A stretch of 64,000 bases of DNA from Pegea sp. RAD2-039 (taxonomy: Eukaryota; Chordata; Thaliacea; Salpida; Salpidae). How positions within the stretch are numbered: the stretch's first letter is position 1; each line of letters starts with the position of its first letter. This document shows, piece after piece, positions 51,318-63,946 of this stretch. The notes below the pieces were generated by a model. That model did not search any database. It saw nothing but the letters and a program-made list of their open reading frames with translations, and had not been told where the DNA came from. Location: contig JAQGEQ010000262.1 of assembly GCA_034620365.1 (NCBI GenBank), positions 1-64,000 on the forward strand. Reading direction: 5' to 3'. The position numbers and the translations under genes are program-made.

Positions 51318-54107
51318 CTTCGATCAAATCTTTTTATTTAATGATCTTTCTATCTATTTACTAAAATCAGATTTCGGTGGAGATATCTTCCGAAAGTAAA
51401 CTTTTATCTTTTTTATTCATTGCGTACAATATACTGTCATTTAACAACAATCTGTGATAGGGCATTTACTTGCATTCATATTTTAATCTCTCAATAAAAA
51501 TCTATTTTCAACTTATAACATTTATCACTGCAAATGTATTTAGATATTTTTGATAAAACTAAAGTTTCAAAAAATCTCCTTTTAGCTCTTGGCTTTCAAA
51601 AAACTTGTATTGTTGTTTTGAGGTTAAGTTGATTTTGAATAATTACTTAAAAATGTGAGTTTTTAAAACATGTGTTGTATATCACAATAATAAGAAGCTG
51701 TTACTACTATGAAAATTATAAAAGAAATTTTATTGATTTAAAAATTCGTATGATTTGTGGTGAATTATAATGAGAAGAAATTAAATAAGCATCTAAAGAT
51801 GCCTATTAAAAGATGATTTTAAAAAGATCTCATAAGACACAATTCAGGAAAAGAGAAATCCTTCTATTTATGTTTTTAAGATTTTTGATTATGGCAACAT
51901 TTTAGCTTTAAATAGTTTACTGAGCTGAAGTAGTTAAGTTTCAGATAAATAATTATCATTAATTTATTAATTCATAAACTGCAGTTGCAAATTTTTGATT
52001 TAATTGATAATTTTTCAGTTTTGAGATTAGTGAATATCTGGCTATAAATAATTTGTTAATAAAAAAATGTCTGATCTTTATTTTCTCATATGAAGCCGAG
52101 AAGATGAACTCGTTAAATTTTAATTTAACTCAAGTTATCACTTGTGATGGTAAATGATTACCGTAATGAATAAGGTAAGTTTAATAAGGTTATAGTATAA
52201 ATGCTCTTTTAGCATATATGTAAAGTTTTTAATATATAAAGCTTAAACAATGAACAATTGTATTTAGTTTCTTTGATCCAAAAAACGGTTCTCAAAAGCT
52301 AATTACAAGCTGAAAACTAAAACAACAAATTTTTTGTCACAATACTTTGATCTTCAAACTTAAAAATAAGATATAAAAGAGTTAACTTAAGAGATAATAG
52401 AATGTAGAATCAAAAAGATGCTATAAAGTTTCAAGAAGATAGTTATTTATTATGGTGTAAGTGAACAAGAAATAATTATATAATTATAATTATTATTTTT
52501 ATAATCTAAGTTTATTTATCATCTTATTTTAGCTATATTTTTTTGCCACTTTTTAGTTGACTAAGACCTATTTATCATAATCTACTTCTGCAGTAACTCA
52601 CTTTCAGCTTACAATAGCTTTATTTAGATATTTTCAAACTAGATGAATGATTTATGTTGTTAACAGAAAATCTTTGACTGTTTTGTCAACATTATTTATT
52701 TAATATGTTGATTCTCACTTAAATGCATTCATTTTGCAAAACTAATAAAACTTTGATGAAGTACAATCCAAAAATAATTCAAAATATAATCTTATGACAG
52801 AATGTTTTTGCAAGGATAAAAATGTTAAAATATGATTGTAAACCATTGTAAGTAAAATCTGATCTTTTAATTTGAATTTTATCTAAGTTTATCAGATTAT
52901 ATTCTCTTTAAGTTTTAAAAAATAGGTCCTTTCTTTTTATCGAAGTAAAGCGAAAAAATGTTTCTTTTTAGCTGTTTATTAATTAATTCAGTCATAAAAG
53001 CGTTTTTTTGTCTCAGAATAAGTATGACTAATTCATTAAAATATTCTTGAATCAAATAACTTTTGTACTTAAGCTTAAAAAGTTGTAAGTTCAAGTTTTC
53101 ATTTTGTTTTATGAATTTTCATGTTCCATTTATTTACTAAAAAAAGTCTCAATTCAATTTTTATGGAAATATTTTTAAAAGTTCTTTTATCAAAAGTCTC
53201 GATCGTTTTAACTTTAACTCAGTCAAGTAAAGTGGCAAAAGCTAAATATAAATTACAAAGAGTAAAAAGCAAACCACTTTCACTTAAATAACGATTCAAT
53301 CTTCACTTAAAGAGGCCAAAGTAAGTAGTTGCCAGCAGTACAAGGAGTAAAATCTTCAAAGTTTGTTTCGACAAGTTTCAGTTTAGAGTTTCAAAACAAT
53401 TCACCAAAAGTGTGCAATTTAATGAAGTTGATACTAGGAAAGAGTTGATACAAATAATTTATATACTTTTTTTTTTTACTTTAATCTCAAAAATTAATAG
53501 TAGATTATTAAATCTGTCTGACGTTTTTTTTAATTAAGCTTTTAAACTTAGCCTAAGAGATGAATATTAGAATATAGGGTATTTTTAGGATATTTCTAAG
53601 ATATATGCAATAGTAATAGTTATGGACCTCTTTCTTTACATTAAGCACGTTAATATTTAAGGAACTACATACAAAAGATTTTTAGAGATAGATTAAGAGT
53701 TAGTGAAAATAGAATGTTTTGTTGAAGAAAGTACTTTAAACAAAACATCATTAACGAACTAACCTTCAGTGAAGGTAGTTTCACGGCTAAATAAACATGC
53801 TAAAACCCTTAACATTAACTGCGTGTGATTCTTACAATATACACACATTTAGTTGTTGATTAAAATGTAAGAAGCTGTTTTATAGTCGCAAAGAATAGAT
53901 GCTGATGAAAATAACTTTTTATATTCTTCAGCTTGTTTAAAGATACTTTATGATATAAATATAATTTAATGCATTTTATTTTGAAGTTTATGTTTGCCTT
54001 TAGAATCAGATGCTGCATATTTTTTACTCACTTTTGTTTACAGAAAAGTTGTTAAAAATTTAAACTTTAGATTGCTCTTTAGGTAAATTAATGATTGAAA
54101 GTTTATT
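51318..54107. other. IVD 3' flank and intergenic, no gene seen
   Basis: About 2.8 kb, A+T-rich, with no exon recognised. Acceptor-like GCTCTTTAG ends at 54082, 25 nt before the start of the next gene. Confidence 0.45.
51493..51498 (+). terminator. Poly(A) signal AATAAA of IVD
   Basis: AATAAA 176 bp past the IVD stop codon, the first in the 3' flank. Confidence 0.6.
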
Positions 54108-56055
54108 ATGAATTGCATTTTGAAGCTGGTTATATTTACTTTAATCTTTCACGAGGGTTATATATGCAAAACATTTGCAAACAACATAAATTTTCAGCTG
54201 GATGAAGGTAAAAGATAATCCTTGGGATTTTAGTATAAAATATTGATAGTATAAATTTTTGTAATAATATTTCAAAGAACATATATGAAAAAATAATAAC
54301 TAATTTGTATATATATTTAAAGATATTTAAAGAATGTAATTACAAATGTTCTAATTTTATAGAAGACATGGAAAGGTATCTTTGGAATCCTCAATCATTC
54401 AGTCAAGCTCCTGTAACTCAGATGTGTTCGAAGGTTATCTAGTAGTCATAAAAACTCAATCCTTTTCTAATTAATAACTATTTTTGATCAGTTATACAAA
54501 GTTAATGAACATATACGAGTAAGACATGGATTATTTGGGGAAGGTTTTCAGCAGTTCACTCTTACATACGGCATTCCAATCATATCATTTGGTGAACCCT
54601 TACGAAGGTAAATGATAAAAGGTTGTAGCAACTAAAATTAAAAACAAAAATATTATATTAGAACAATGAAGAGAGTTTGTTACACCATTCGTTTTATGTT
54701 AGCTGATAATAGTGAAGTTAGAAACTCAATGTTTTCATCTCGGGTATTTTTCATTGTGGTTGGGAAAGGAAAGTCTGTTGATGAGGTAGATAAGAGACTT
54801 GAACTGTTGTTTAATCCCAACAGACACATGTTGCAATAAATTCATTAAAATAAAGATGATTTTTTTATAGATTCCAGGAATTATTTTACCGAGAAGATCA
54901 ATAGGTAGTCAGACTTATATTGGTAACTTCAGGTTTCCGGCTGTAGTAGTTGATAGAAATCATGTTTTATGTCCTGGCATGGGATCTAAGTAATTGTTAT
55001 TACTTTTTAAACTTTTAAAGCAATAATTAAAAAGTTTTGAAATAATTTTTTGCATAATTGATTTTATACAATGCAATTAGAAAACAAATTTTTAGTAATT
55101 TAATATTATTTTTAGTTTGCTATAATTAATTAGTTTGCTAAGTAACTGGATATTGAAATTGATGAAATTTCAATAAACCTTTTTTGATTACATTCATTTA
55201 GATTAAACAAATGTTTTAACAGATCTTATTCAGATGAATTTATGAACCTGTTGTCTCGAGCAATTCTAAAATATGGAATCGTAAATGCAAAACCACGGTT
55301 TAAAAATGATTTGAAAGCTGCTTATAATGCAGCAAAAGTTAAAGGAATTTTAAAAAACAAATTTTCAGAGTTTGATTACCAAGAATATTACGCAGAAGGT
55401 AATATAAAGAGTTAGCATTCAATTTATTTCTTATATTCATGTTTCAGGTGTTCTTGCATTTTTCAACCAAAATACTGTGGGCTATAGCGGTCCAAGTAAT
55501 GAAGAAATCTCTGGCTTCACAAAAATCCAACTTAAGGCAACTGACCCCACTTTGTTCAAGTTAATTTCTCAGATACATTCATGTCCAAATCATCATTATA
55601 TAGATCGGTAATACCCACGTTTCACGGCAACTAATAAATCTTCAAAAAGCTAATCTTACAGATGCTCCTCGCTAGCCATGGCTCTTCGTCAAAAACTTTC
55701 AATGGATTGTCCGGTTGAGCCATCAGAAGTTGTTTGTGAAGATTTCAACGATGCTTGTAGCTTCTTAGCAAAGATGAATGTCTGTACAAGTTTTCAATGG
55801 ACTTCTTTCATAGACTCACAGTGCGCTCTCAGCTGTGAAAAATGCCATCTGATAGCAACTGTTCCATCAGTTCAAAAGCAAACGTCAAATAAAGCAATGC
55901 AAGCTAGAATTCCAGAAGAAAATATTACGACAGAGTGTAGAGATGAAGATTTGAATGATAGTTGTTCTTATGTCATCTCTAACGGGCTCTGCTATGCTGA
56001 AAACTGGTATCCGTGGACAAATGAAAATTGCAGAAGAACATGTGGTCTTTGTTAG
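54108..56055 (+). CDS. Secreted protein: metalloprotease-like domain without HExxH, plus two ShKT domains
   Basis: Exons 54108-54207, 54363-54433, 54492-54607, 54662-54785, 54871-54989, 55223-55398, 55448-55607, 55662-56055; phases close to 420 codons, 419 aa. A signal peptide is likely (MNCILKLVIFTLIF). Residues about 50-300 resemble a family in bacteria and invertebrates that carries a zinc-protease-like HEFAH and a later EYxAEGVQ motif. Here KAAYNAAKVKGILKN and QEYYAEGVLAFFN fit well, but the aligned HEFAH segment reads NLLSR in DEFMNLLSRAILKYG, so both zinc histidines and the catalytic Glu are gone. Two ShKT domains follow (about 314-350 and 381-419), each with six cysteines and the CxxxCxxC ending. 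Family assignment is from memory. ShKT domains occur in many secreted animal proteins, including channel-blocking peptides, but nothing here shows toxicity. AATAAA at 56255-56260. Confidence 0.88.
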
Positions 56056-58631
56056 ATGATGGGTCTTTTAGGAAGTATTCAGTTACTGTTAGATTTGTAA
56101 ATTTATTTTTTTTGACAAGTTGTAGCAATAGGTTTAATTGAATGATGAAGCTTTGACGTGTTGTACTTTGCTTTTAAAATAATTACTTTTATAAGCATGG
56201 TAGATGGTATGCACAAAATATTGAAATTTGCAAAACTTAGCTGGCTAAAAAAACAATAAAAGAAACTTCAAGTTTGCACATAAGAAATCAAATCAATGAA
56301 CTCATTGGTACGAATCAAATATGCATACAGTTTAATAATATAATTGATCACAAGGTTTGCTACAGTAATTATAGCATTAATGAGTTACTTCTGAAGCTTA
56401 AATCATCGTATTTTGATCAATTAAAATTATTATGTTAGCTGTACTTAAATGCTAATGATATTTAACAAACAATTTAACTGTTGTAACAGCTCTTAGTCAT
56501 TACTAATATGAAAATATAGTTTATTTGTAACTACTGTGATTTTAAATAGTTTAAGCTTAATAAATATGTTACAAGTAATAAATAGAAAACTTATTTAAAC
56601 TTATAGGTTTAATTATAATCCATAGAAGAAATCTTTTTAGGATTTTTGTGTGATTTGATGAAATTAAAATAAACTGCTTGAACTTAACTTAAAAAAACTA
56701 AATCAATTCAAAAACTTGTTCAACAATGTTACCGACAAATGTACTGCTACACAACGAACAAAAACTTGTATGATTGAATTGTTCTATTTTGATACAATTT
56801 AGAAATAGCTTGTTAAGCTGATAATAAGGCAATTCTTCAATTTGTCTCACTTCAAAAAGCTCGAAGCTTAATTTATAAAAACAAAGACCTCAAAATAAAT
56901 AAGAAGTTTTCTTTTGTTTATCTTAAAGTACTTTTAATTAATTCAAAAGCCTTTTTGAACTTGACATAAATATACACTAAGATACTTAAAACTTTGCTTT
57001 AAATTATTTTAAATTAAATAGTTTTAAAGGTTTTCTAGATGCTACTTTTATATTTCCATAATTAAATTATTAACTAGACTAATTTTTGTTAAAGTTAGTT
57101 TTGAGACAGTTTATAAAATTCAAGGATAAAGAAAATCGTATATATTTCAAATTTCAAACTATTATATAACTATTTAGATGGTTGATAAATAATTGATAAT
57201 CAGTTTCTTGTAACATTATCCAAAAAGTGAAAATTATATAAAATCTAATAACTTAAAGAATATCTTTAATTTCAAAATAAATAGTCTCATATGTAAAAAT
57301 CTTTCGTACTTAAAACAATGAATTAAAATGAAGAGAAATATTTTAAAGAAACTATATTAAAATATTTTCTTGAATATAATCTTAAGTGAGTATTAGTTAT
57401 AATTTAAGAAAACTCGAATTTCATAAAACAAAATTTATGTTAGTTAGCCAGTTAGTTTATTTCTAATGCTTGTTTAGATATTTTAAGGCAAAGTTTTTCA
57501 CTAAAAACGTGAAAATTAAAAATATGCTACAAATTATTTACATAAAATAATTTTTTTCTACAATTTTGTTTTTTTTACTTGAGTAAGGATTATGTTTGTT
57601 AACCTAATGCGAAGTTAATTAAATTTCGATGTTTACTTGGTTTTGTTTAGAAACATGTTTAAAGTTTTTTTTTAAACAAGTTTTTGAATATTGAGTGTTT
57701 AGTTTTGGATTTATTCATATTGTTCGTTACCGTCTTAATAACAAAGAGTAAAATAAATAAATATAAAGAATGCACGATTACAGTGCATTTGTTTTAACTA
57801 TTTGTCTTGGAGAATTTGATTAAATTTGACTGATTGAACTTCAAAGCTAATAAATTTTGTTTGTTGGTTAGTTAAATGCGTAAATATTCGATTAAATTTT
57901 GAATTATTATTACGTTGAAAATGTTTTTACAAGTTTTCAAATTCACGTTTGTTAAAATAAAAAAAAAATCAACTTTAAATCAGAAATATTTTTCTAGTTT
58001 GCCAACTTAAGTTTGTAATTAAGAATTTGTATAAATATATAATTTTGGTTTATTAGGGTACTTTTGTACTTTATGTGAAGTAATTTCGCTGATAGTTTTT
58101 TTTAATCGAAACAAATCTGTGAGCTTAGCAATATTTTATAAGCTGAAGTTTAATACATTCCAAGAGATGGTTTGCACCTGCAAAACGTTAATTTCTTCAA
58201 ATATTTGTCAATACTTGAACGTCTTACAGAATATAAACTTACTCTAGACTAATATTTTTCAATTGTAATTTAATTCTGTTTATGTGCTTTAAGGATTGCT
58301 TATAGGCTAGCTAAAAGTGTATTTACGAAAGAAACTTGACATAAAAATATTTACAAAAAATATCTTAGTCTACCAGCCTCTTTAGTAAACAAATGACTTT
58401 TTACAAACAAAACGTTTAATGAGAATTTTGGCTCTTAAGCACAATGCATCGGTTAGTTGAGAGCAAGTAACATTAAAAATAATAAATCCATCAAATTTAG
58501 AATATATTTCAGTTGTTTTTTTCATTAGCCAGAATTTTAAGAATTTAAAAATTATATTACAAAATAATATTTATTATAAGGATTTAAAATTTTTTTAATT
58601 TATCAGAAGTCTTACTTTTGTGACATGCTTG
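56056..58631. other. Intergenic, no gene seen
   Basis: About 2.6 kb, A+T-rich. AATAAA at 56255-56260 is a likely poly(A) signal for the ShKT gene. No further exon recognised. Confidence 0.45.
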
Positions 58632-58799
58632 ATGTGCTTGTTTCTATTTTTTCAGTTCTTTGTATTTTACACAATTTTAAGTCATGCTAAAAGTCGAAAA
58701 ATTAGTAAATTATATGATGATAATATCATCGAAAATCTAATAACACAATATTTATCAGTTTTTATAGATATCTTTTGTTTTGATAAAGATAAATTTTGA
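58632..58799 (+). CDS. Leader-like small ORF, in frame with and just before the membrane-protein gene
   Basis: A 55-codon ORF from ATG 58632 to TGA 58797-58799. It opens with a strongly hydrophobic stretch (MCLFLFFQFFVFYTILSHA) that looks like a secretion signal, then turns polar (KSRKISKLYDDNIIENL). The TGA is followed by one codon and then the ATG of the next ORF at 58803, in the same frame. It may be a separate upstream ORF, the true first part of the downstream protein interrupted by TGA, or chance. I found no donor-acceptor pair that would remove the TGA and keep frame. Confidence 0.25.
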   Translation: MCLFLFFQFFVFYTILSHAKSRKISKLYDDNIIENLITQYLSVFIDIFCFDKDKF

Positions 58800-58802
58800 T
58801 TT

Positions 58803-60460
58803 ATGTCCGCTGATAATTCTAATCATAATTTCAGAAACTGGGACTTCTTAGAAGATGACTATTTTAAGCAAAGAATGAGAGCTTATCATACTGAATTTAC
58901 TCAGGTATGTTACAACAGAAATACTTTGTAAATGAATTTATTGATGTGGCTTACAATTAATTTTTTTAATTTGTATATATTTTCAAACTTAAAGCTAATT
59001 TGAGAATTAATTACTTTTAAGATGGATCTTTTATATTTGCGGAACTGCATGTTTCGTTCAAACATAAGCGATTTTTACTCTATAGCTTATAAGAGATGTG
59101 ACAAATGTAACGAAGATTTTGACGGCACATACGAAAAATACCATTTTTGTCTAGGTTTGAAAAGTTTTAAGATTATTGTTTATCTTTAAAACATCATAAA
59201 AAATATAAATTAACATTGTTCGCCTAGATTATGGTGAAAAAATATCAGAAATCTATCGTTTTCATAAAAAAATGAAAGTTAATTTTATTAACAAATTAAA
59301 AATACATTTTCAGAAAATCGTCTTCTAAAAAGAATTCAGGTTGATAAGTATTGAGATTTTTATATAATTTTACTGAGTTTTAAACTCATAAGTCTGCATT
59401 CTCTAAACCACTAGCTGTGCCATTGATTTTTTGTATATTTAATAGAAACTTACTGATATGTTTGAAAGCTTACAAACAAACATGGATAACCTTCAAGTTA
59501 GTTAAATAATTTATTTAACTAACCTACAGCAGCTAATAATCGATTGAAACTTTAATCTTAAATTAGATAAATTAATATTTTACAATTTTCAACTGAAAAC
59601 GAACAGTTTTTTTTTTGCTTTTATTGGCCTAATATTTTTAGATGGAAACTAACGAAATGAAAAGAAGTTCATCTACTCATCAGGTTTTCCTGTACTGACT
59701 TGGTTCAGATCTTTCTGTAAAAATGATCTTAGCGTTTGTTGATACACTTAGAGTAAAATTTATTTTTACTGTTTAAAATTTTTATCGAAGAAATTTGAGA
59801 TATTGTTATTAGTTTTCTCCGTTGTCTTTTTTTACTAAGATTACAGGTTTATTATATTAATTAAGTTCTGATAAGATTATATTTATCATCATTTACAATA
59901 TCATACATTGTATAATATAAATTTCTTACATAACCTTGAGTTTTTAAACATCTGACTTTACGACTTTTCCACATTACTTCAAATAATAAAACCTTTTATT
60001 TTAGGTCGGAAGAATAATAGCGTTTATATTTTTATTTTTCATGCTTTTTCTAATCATCTGTGAGTAAACTTCATTTTGTTCTATAGAAAAATACTTAACT
60101 AGAATAGCATGAGCATCCTAAAAAATGTTAATAACTTTTTTATTTTACTCACAACACTGGCCTAACTTGAACACCAGTTAGAATTATTTTAAAACTTTAT
60201 AGCCTCTATTAAATGTTTAAACAACACTTTATGTTTATGTCTTTATAGTTAGAGTTAATAAGAACCACATTTTTAAAGAACTTTAGAAAATAAGAAGTAG
60301 TTATTCCAAGTTTTGCATTATCTGATGAAATGATACATCTTTATCAATTGTTGTAGACTTTTATCGAAGAAATCAAAAAAACGTGAAACAAAAAAGTGAT
60401 TCAACTAAACTATCAGATGAAGAAAAAAAAGACTTCTCAAAGCTTCCGTGTACATCATGA
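58803..60460 (+). CDS. Single-pass membrane protein, 178 aa, unrecognised
   Basis: Exons 58803-58904, 59022-59154, 59228-59277, 59446-59496, 59642-59683, 60005-60059, 60357-60460; phases close to 179 codons. Residues 1-126 are polar with four Cys in the middle (43, 60, 63, 77; CDKC then HFC) followed by helical, charged sequence. One membrane segment is at about 127-145 (VGRIIAFIFLFFMLFLII), followed by the basic YFYRRNQKNVKQK, so the C-terminus is probably cytoplasmic and the Cys-bearing part outside or lumenal. That topology calls for an N-terminal signal, which this ORF lacks; the hydrophobic ORF just upstream could supply it. I do not recognise the family. A 26-nt exon-like stretch (59314-59339) has to be skipped to keep frame. 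AATAAA at 60521-60526. Confidence 0.65.
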
Positions 60461-62098
60461 AAGTTCATTTGTTACAAAATGTAATGAAGATTGAAAATTA
60501 ATCCTTGTATATAAAGTTAAAATAAATTTCAAGTATTGCTCTTATAGTAATATAATTAGCATCATAACTATTAATAAAAGTTTTGAAGTAGGTTTTTTAT
60601 GTAAGTTGGGTTCTTAAAATAATAATATAAAATTAACAACAAACTTTCAGTCTACACTTTTGATAGATAGAAAATATTGTTACTACTTTTAAAATTGTTT
60701 AGCAACAAAATTAAAAGTTCCAAAAAGTTATTAGTTATAGTTTGTTATAAACTTTTTTATTTGAAAACTTTTTTTAAATAATGTTAAAATATTGTATATT
60801 TACATATGCGTGAAAATAAAGATATATATCTCTATAATAACAGAGAATAACAGAAAGATATATATATATATCTATAATATCATCACAATAATCCTGTCAT
60901 TAAAATATTTGTTAAGAAGACTTTTTAATCAATTAGTTTATATTTTACTGTAATGCTGCTTATATATTTTTGCTAAATTTATCATAAACAGTTTTAAAAA
61001 AAGTTATTTTATTTTCTATTTTTAGAGATATTAAAATCCTTTAATAGAAAAAGCCTGGAAATATATTAAATGAGATTTTAATGATTAACTTACTCATAAC
61101 TTATAACAAAGTTTATAAGCTCAATTTTATTAGTTAAAAAAAGAGATTTAAAAGCTGTTATATCAATGAAATAGAAATTGACTAAAATATTTGATTTTGT
61201 TGTTTTAATAGAAATAAAAACGTTTTAGTTACTATAGAAGAAATTTGAATGTTTAGAAACTTTACATGTTAGTTTAACTACAACATATAATCAACGAGTA
61301 ATTTAGTATATATCATCTACTTTCTACGATAACTTTCTTAATATTTTACTTGATTGTAGCAAATAGTAAAAAATAACAATTTTTTCATTTAATTTTTATC
61401 ATTAAACCACTTTTAGAAGAAAATTTACATGAAAATCGTAAAAACTAAATAGTCGCAGCACTATCACCTACTTTATAAAATAAATTTGTTTTTTTCTTGA
61501 GATCAGCTAAAACTATTTTGAAGATCTAACTGAAAATAATTATCTGAAATACTATTTAAGGCTAAAAGTCTTGAATAAGAAACTTAAATTTAAAAAGTTT
61601 TTGGCATAAAGCTAATTAAAACAAGTTTAAAATATATCTTGAAGTGATTATTAAAACAATATAAAGATTATCTGTTGAAAAAACTCAAATCATAGTTTTA
61701 TCTAATTTTTATATATTTGTCTTTATTTAAGTCTAATTATTAATTACCTGAAACTTAAAAAGTTGTTATCTGTTGGAGTTGTTTTAATAATCTTGATAAA
61801 ATTTCGATCAGACAAACTTTAAAAAAAGTCGCAAATTTTACAGCTTACAATTTTTATTAAATGATTTAAATATTCGCAATTTCAGTAGTAGAAAAACAAC
61901 TGCAGAAAAATCACTAATTATTAATATAAAACATAATTGTAATTAAAAAGGAAATTAAAAGAATCAAACAAAAAAGTCTCTTATTGAAATTAACACAAAA
62001 GTATTATAAATAGTTAAAACATACAACAAACATAAAGAATTAACATTTCTAAAAATTCAGATATTTATATCTGATTTTTAATGATTAGTAAGATTGAT
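60461..62098. other. Intergenic between convergent genes, no gene seen
   Basis: A+T-rich, no ORF of note. Poly(A) signals of both neighbours lie inside: AATAAA 60521-60526 (plus) and TTTATT 61853-61858 (AATAAA on minus, about 240 bp past the cysteine synthase stop). Confidence 0.45.
60818..60880. repeat. Imperfect tandem copy with (AT)n palindrome
   Basis: AAAGATATATAT...CTCTATAATA is followed about 35 bp later by AAAGATATATATATATATC and TATAATA. The alternating AT core is self-complementary. Confidence 0.5.
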
Positions 62099-63946
62099 CT
62101 ATTCTATCAAAGAAGAACGGTATTTTGAGGGTATAGCATCTAGTAATGAGCTGTTTTTCAACCAGTTCTTATTGAAAAGACGAGCAAAATATCTTTGACC
62201 AGTATCACATAAGCAAGTAACTACTGTATGACCAGGACCAAGATTTTTTGCTATTTGATAAGCTGAAGCAACATTTAAACCAGAAGAGGCTCCAACGTAA
62301 AAGCCGTCTTCATGAAGTAGTCTATAAGTCTGTATAAGATTTATCACTTAATAAAAATGTTAGTTAACTTGCTTACCAATAAAGAATGTTAAATTATTTT
62401 CAAGCTTAATTATTCAAATAGAATAGTTATTATTGAGAAGTTTTATGAATAAACAAACCATTGAGATAGCATCTTTATCAGAAATACAAAGAGCTTTATC
62501 AATAGGAGCATCTTGCATATTACTTGTCACACGACCCTGTCCAATTCCTTCAGTGACTGAAGAACCCTCAGAACGTTCTATTTTGCCATGTGTGTACCAA
62601 TTATACAAAACAGATCCCTACAAAATGATTGCAATATTTATCTATTTAATGGATTGTTGCAAATAATAGCTGTTTTTATAGAAAACAGAACATATGGTTA
62701 AATACTTAAGGGTATCAAGTACCTCAGTTTAACATTAGTAGAGTGGAGAAAATAAAAACACTGCAAAGGCAAATTATGCGAGTTATAACAAAGTTAAGAA
62801 TACAATAAATGGCATCCTTAAATATAATTTGTCATCAAATTATTCCTTTAGGAGAGGATATAGTTTGTCGTAGTGATGAAGACGAGAAAAAGATTCTAAA
62901 TTGGGTTATATATATAATTTTATTTCTAGCTTGTTGACTTAAACAGGTGACATCAATAAGTATAAGATAACAAAGACAGAGTTACAGTCATAAGTTCAAC
63001 AACTTTCTTTTGTCACAAACTTCAGAAAAGTCAAATAACTTTGTTTAAATTTACTGAAAATAAACGAAATTATCAGAAATCATTTTGAATATCAATTTGC
63101 TGAAATCATTTAATTGATTTTCTGTAAAGTATTTAATCATTTAAATGATTAAGTTTAACAATTTTCTAGTAAGAATAAATTTATCTTTGAACAGAAATGT
63201 GATTTAAGTTTTTGCTATTGAGAAAATTCATTGAAAAGTAAACTAATTAGTGATATATTTCTAATTAAACAAAGCTTGATTTAGATAATTTAAGAAGATC
63301 AAACTGAAATATACCTGTGGATCAGCTAGTACTGTAAGAATATTTGGATTTTTTGATTTTAAATACATCGCAACACCTAAAGAATAAATTATGCAAGTCA
63401 TTAACTCAAACAAGGTGAAAGAGCAATGTACACAAACATATAATACTGATAAAATAGCTTCAAGCGTTTAGAGTAAATAATTAAAGTTAGTTAAATTTAT
63501 TTTATTACAACAAACTAACAGTATGGTGATATTAATTATCATATTTTATGTAAAATTGACTGAGAACAGCTAAAAATTTAAATAGTTATTTGTAATAGAA
63601 GTAAACAAACACACCTGCCATAGTTCCACCTGTTCCTGACCCAAAAGTCACAGCATCCACTTTTCCATCTGTCATTTATTCAGATTAAGTCAAAAATCTT
63701 ATTTTTTTCATAAAATAAATGATCTAAACAATTTTTATAATAAACATAAAATATTTGAATTAAACTTTTTGGTAAATAAATGAAATACATCTTCATTTAA
63801 GTTTACAGTTTTTACTTCAAAGACTTCAAACCTGTTTGATTCCAAATTTCAGGTCCAGTAGTTTCTATATGAGCTTGACGGTTTGCAACATTATCAAATT
63901 GATTTGTCCAAACTGCATTTGTTAGTGATTCAGCATACCTTTTAGC
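62099..63946 (-). CDS. Cysteine synthase-like PLP enzyme, 3' part (5' end outside window)
   Basis: Beta-family PLP enzyme of the type that makes cysteine from O-acetylserine (or a related substrate) and sulfide. Exons seen (minus, 5' to 3'): 63832-63946, 63615-63668, 63315-63376, 62459-62617, 62099-62329; phases close. The gene continues past 64000; the PLP lysine is in the missing part. Motifs: [19 protein letters not shown], then [13 protein letters not shown]; the PLP-phosphate loop [38 protein letters not shown]; and [16 protein letters not shown] with [20 protein letters not shown]. There is no CBS regulatory domain: the protein ends with SSLIE shortly after the catalytic fold. This points to a cysteine synthase of bacterial/fungal/invertebrate type rather than cystathionine beta-synthase. 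Substrate is inferred. Confidence 0.9.
62618..63314 (-). other. Cysteine synthase intron (about 700 bp)
   Basis: No embedded gene. The stretch at about 62690-62770 resembles 7740-7800 and may be a dispersed repeat. Confidence 0.45.

Noticed and set aside
59314..59339. 26-nt exon-like stretch between TTTTCAG and GTTGAT in the membrane-protein gene
   Set aside because: Its inclusion breaks the frame, while skipping it makes all phases close.
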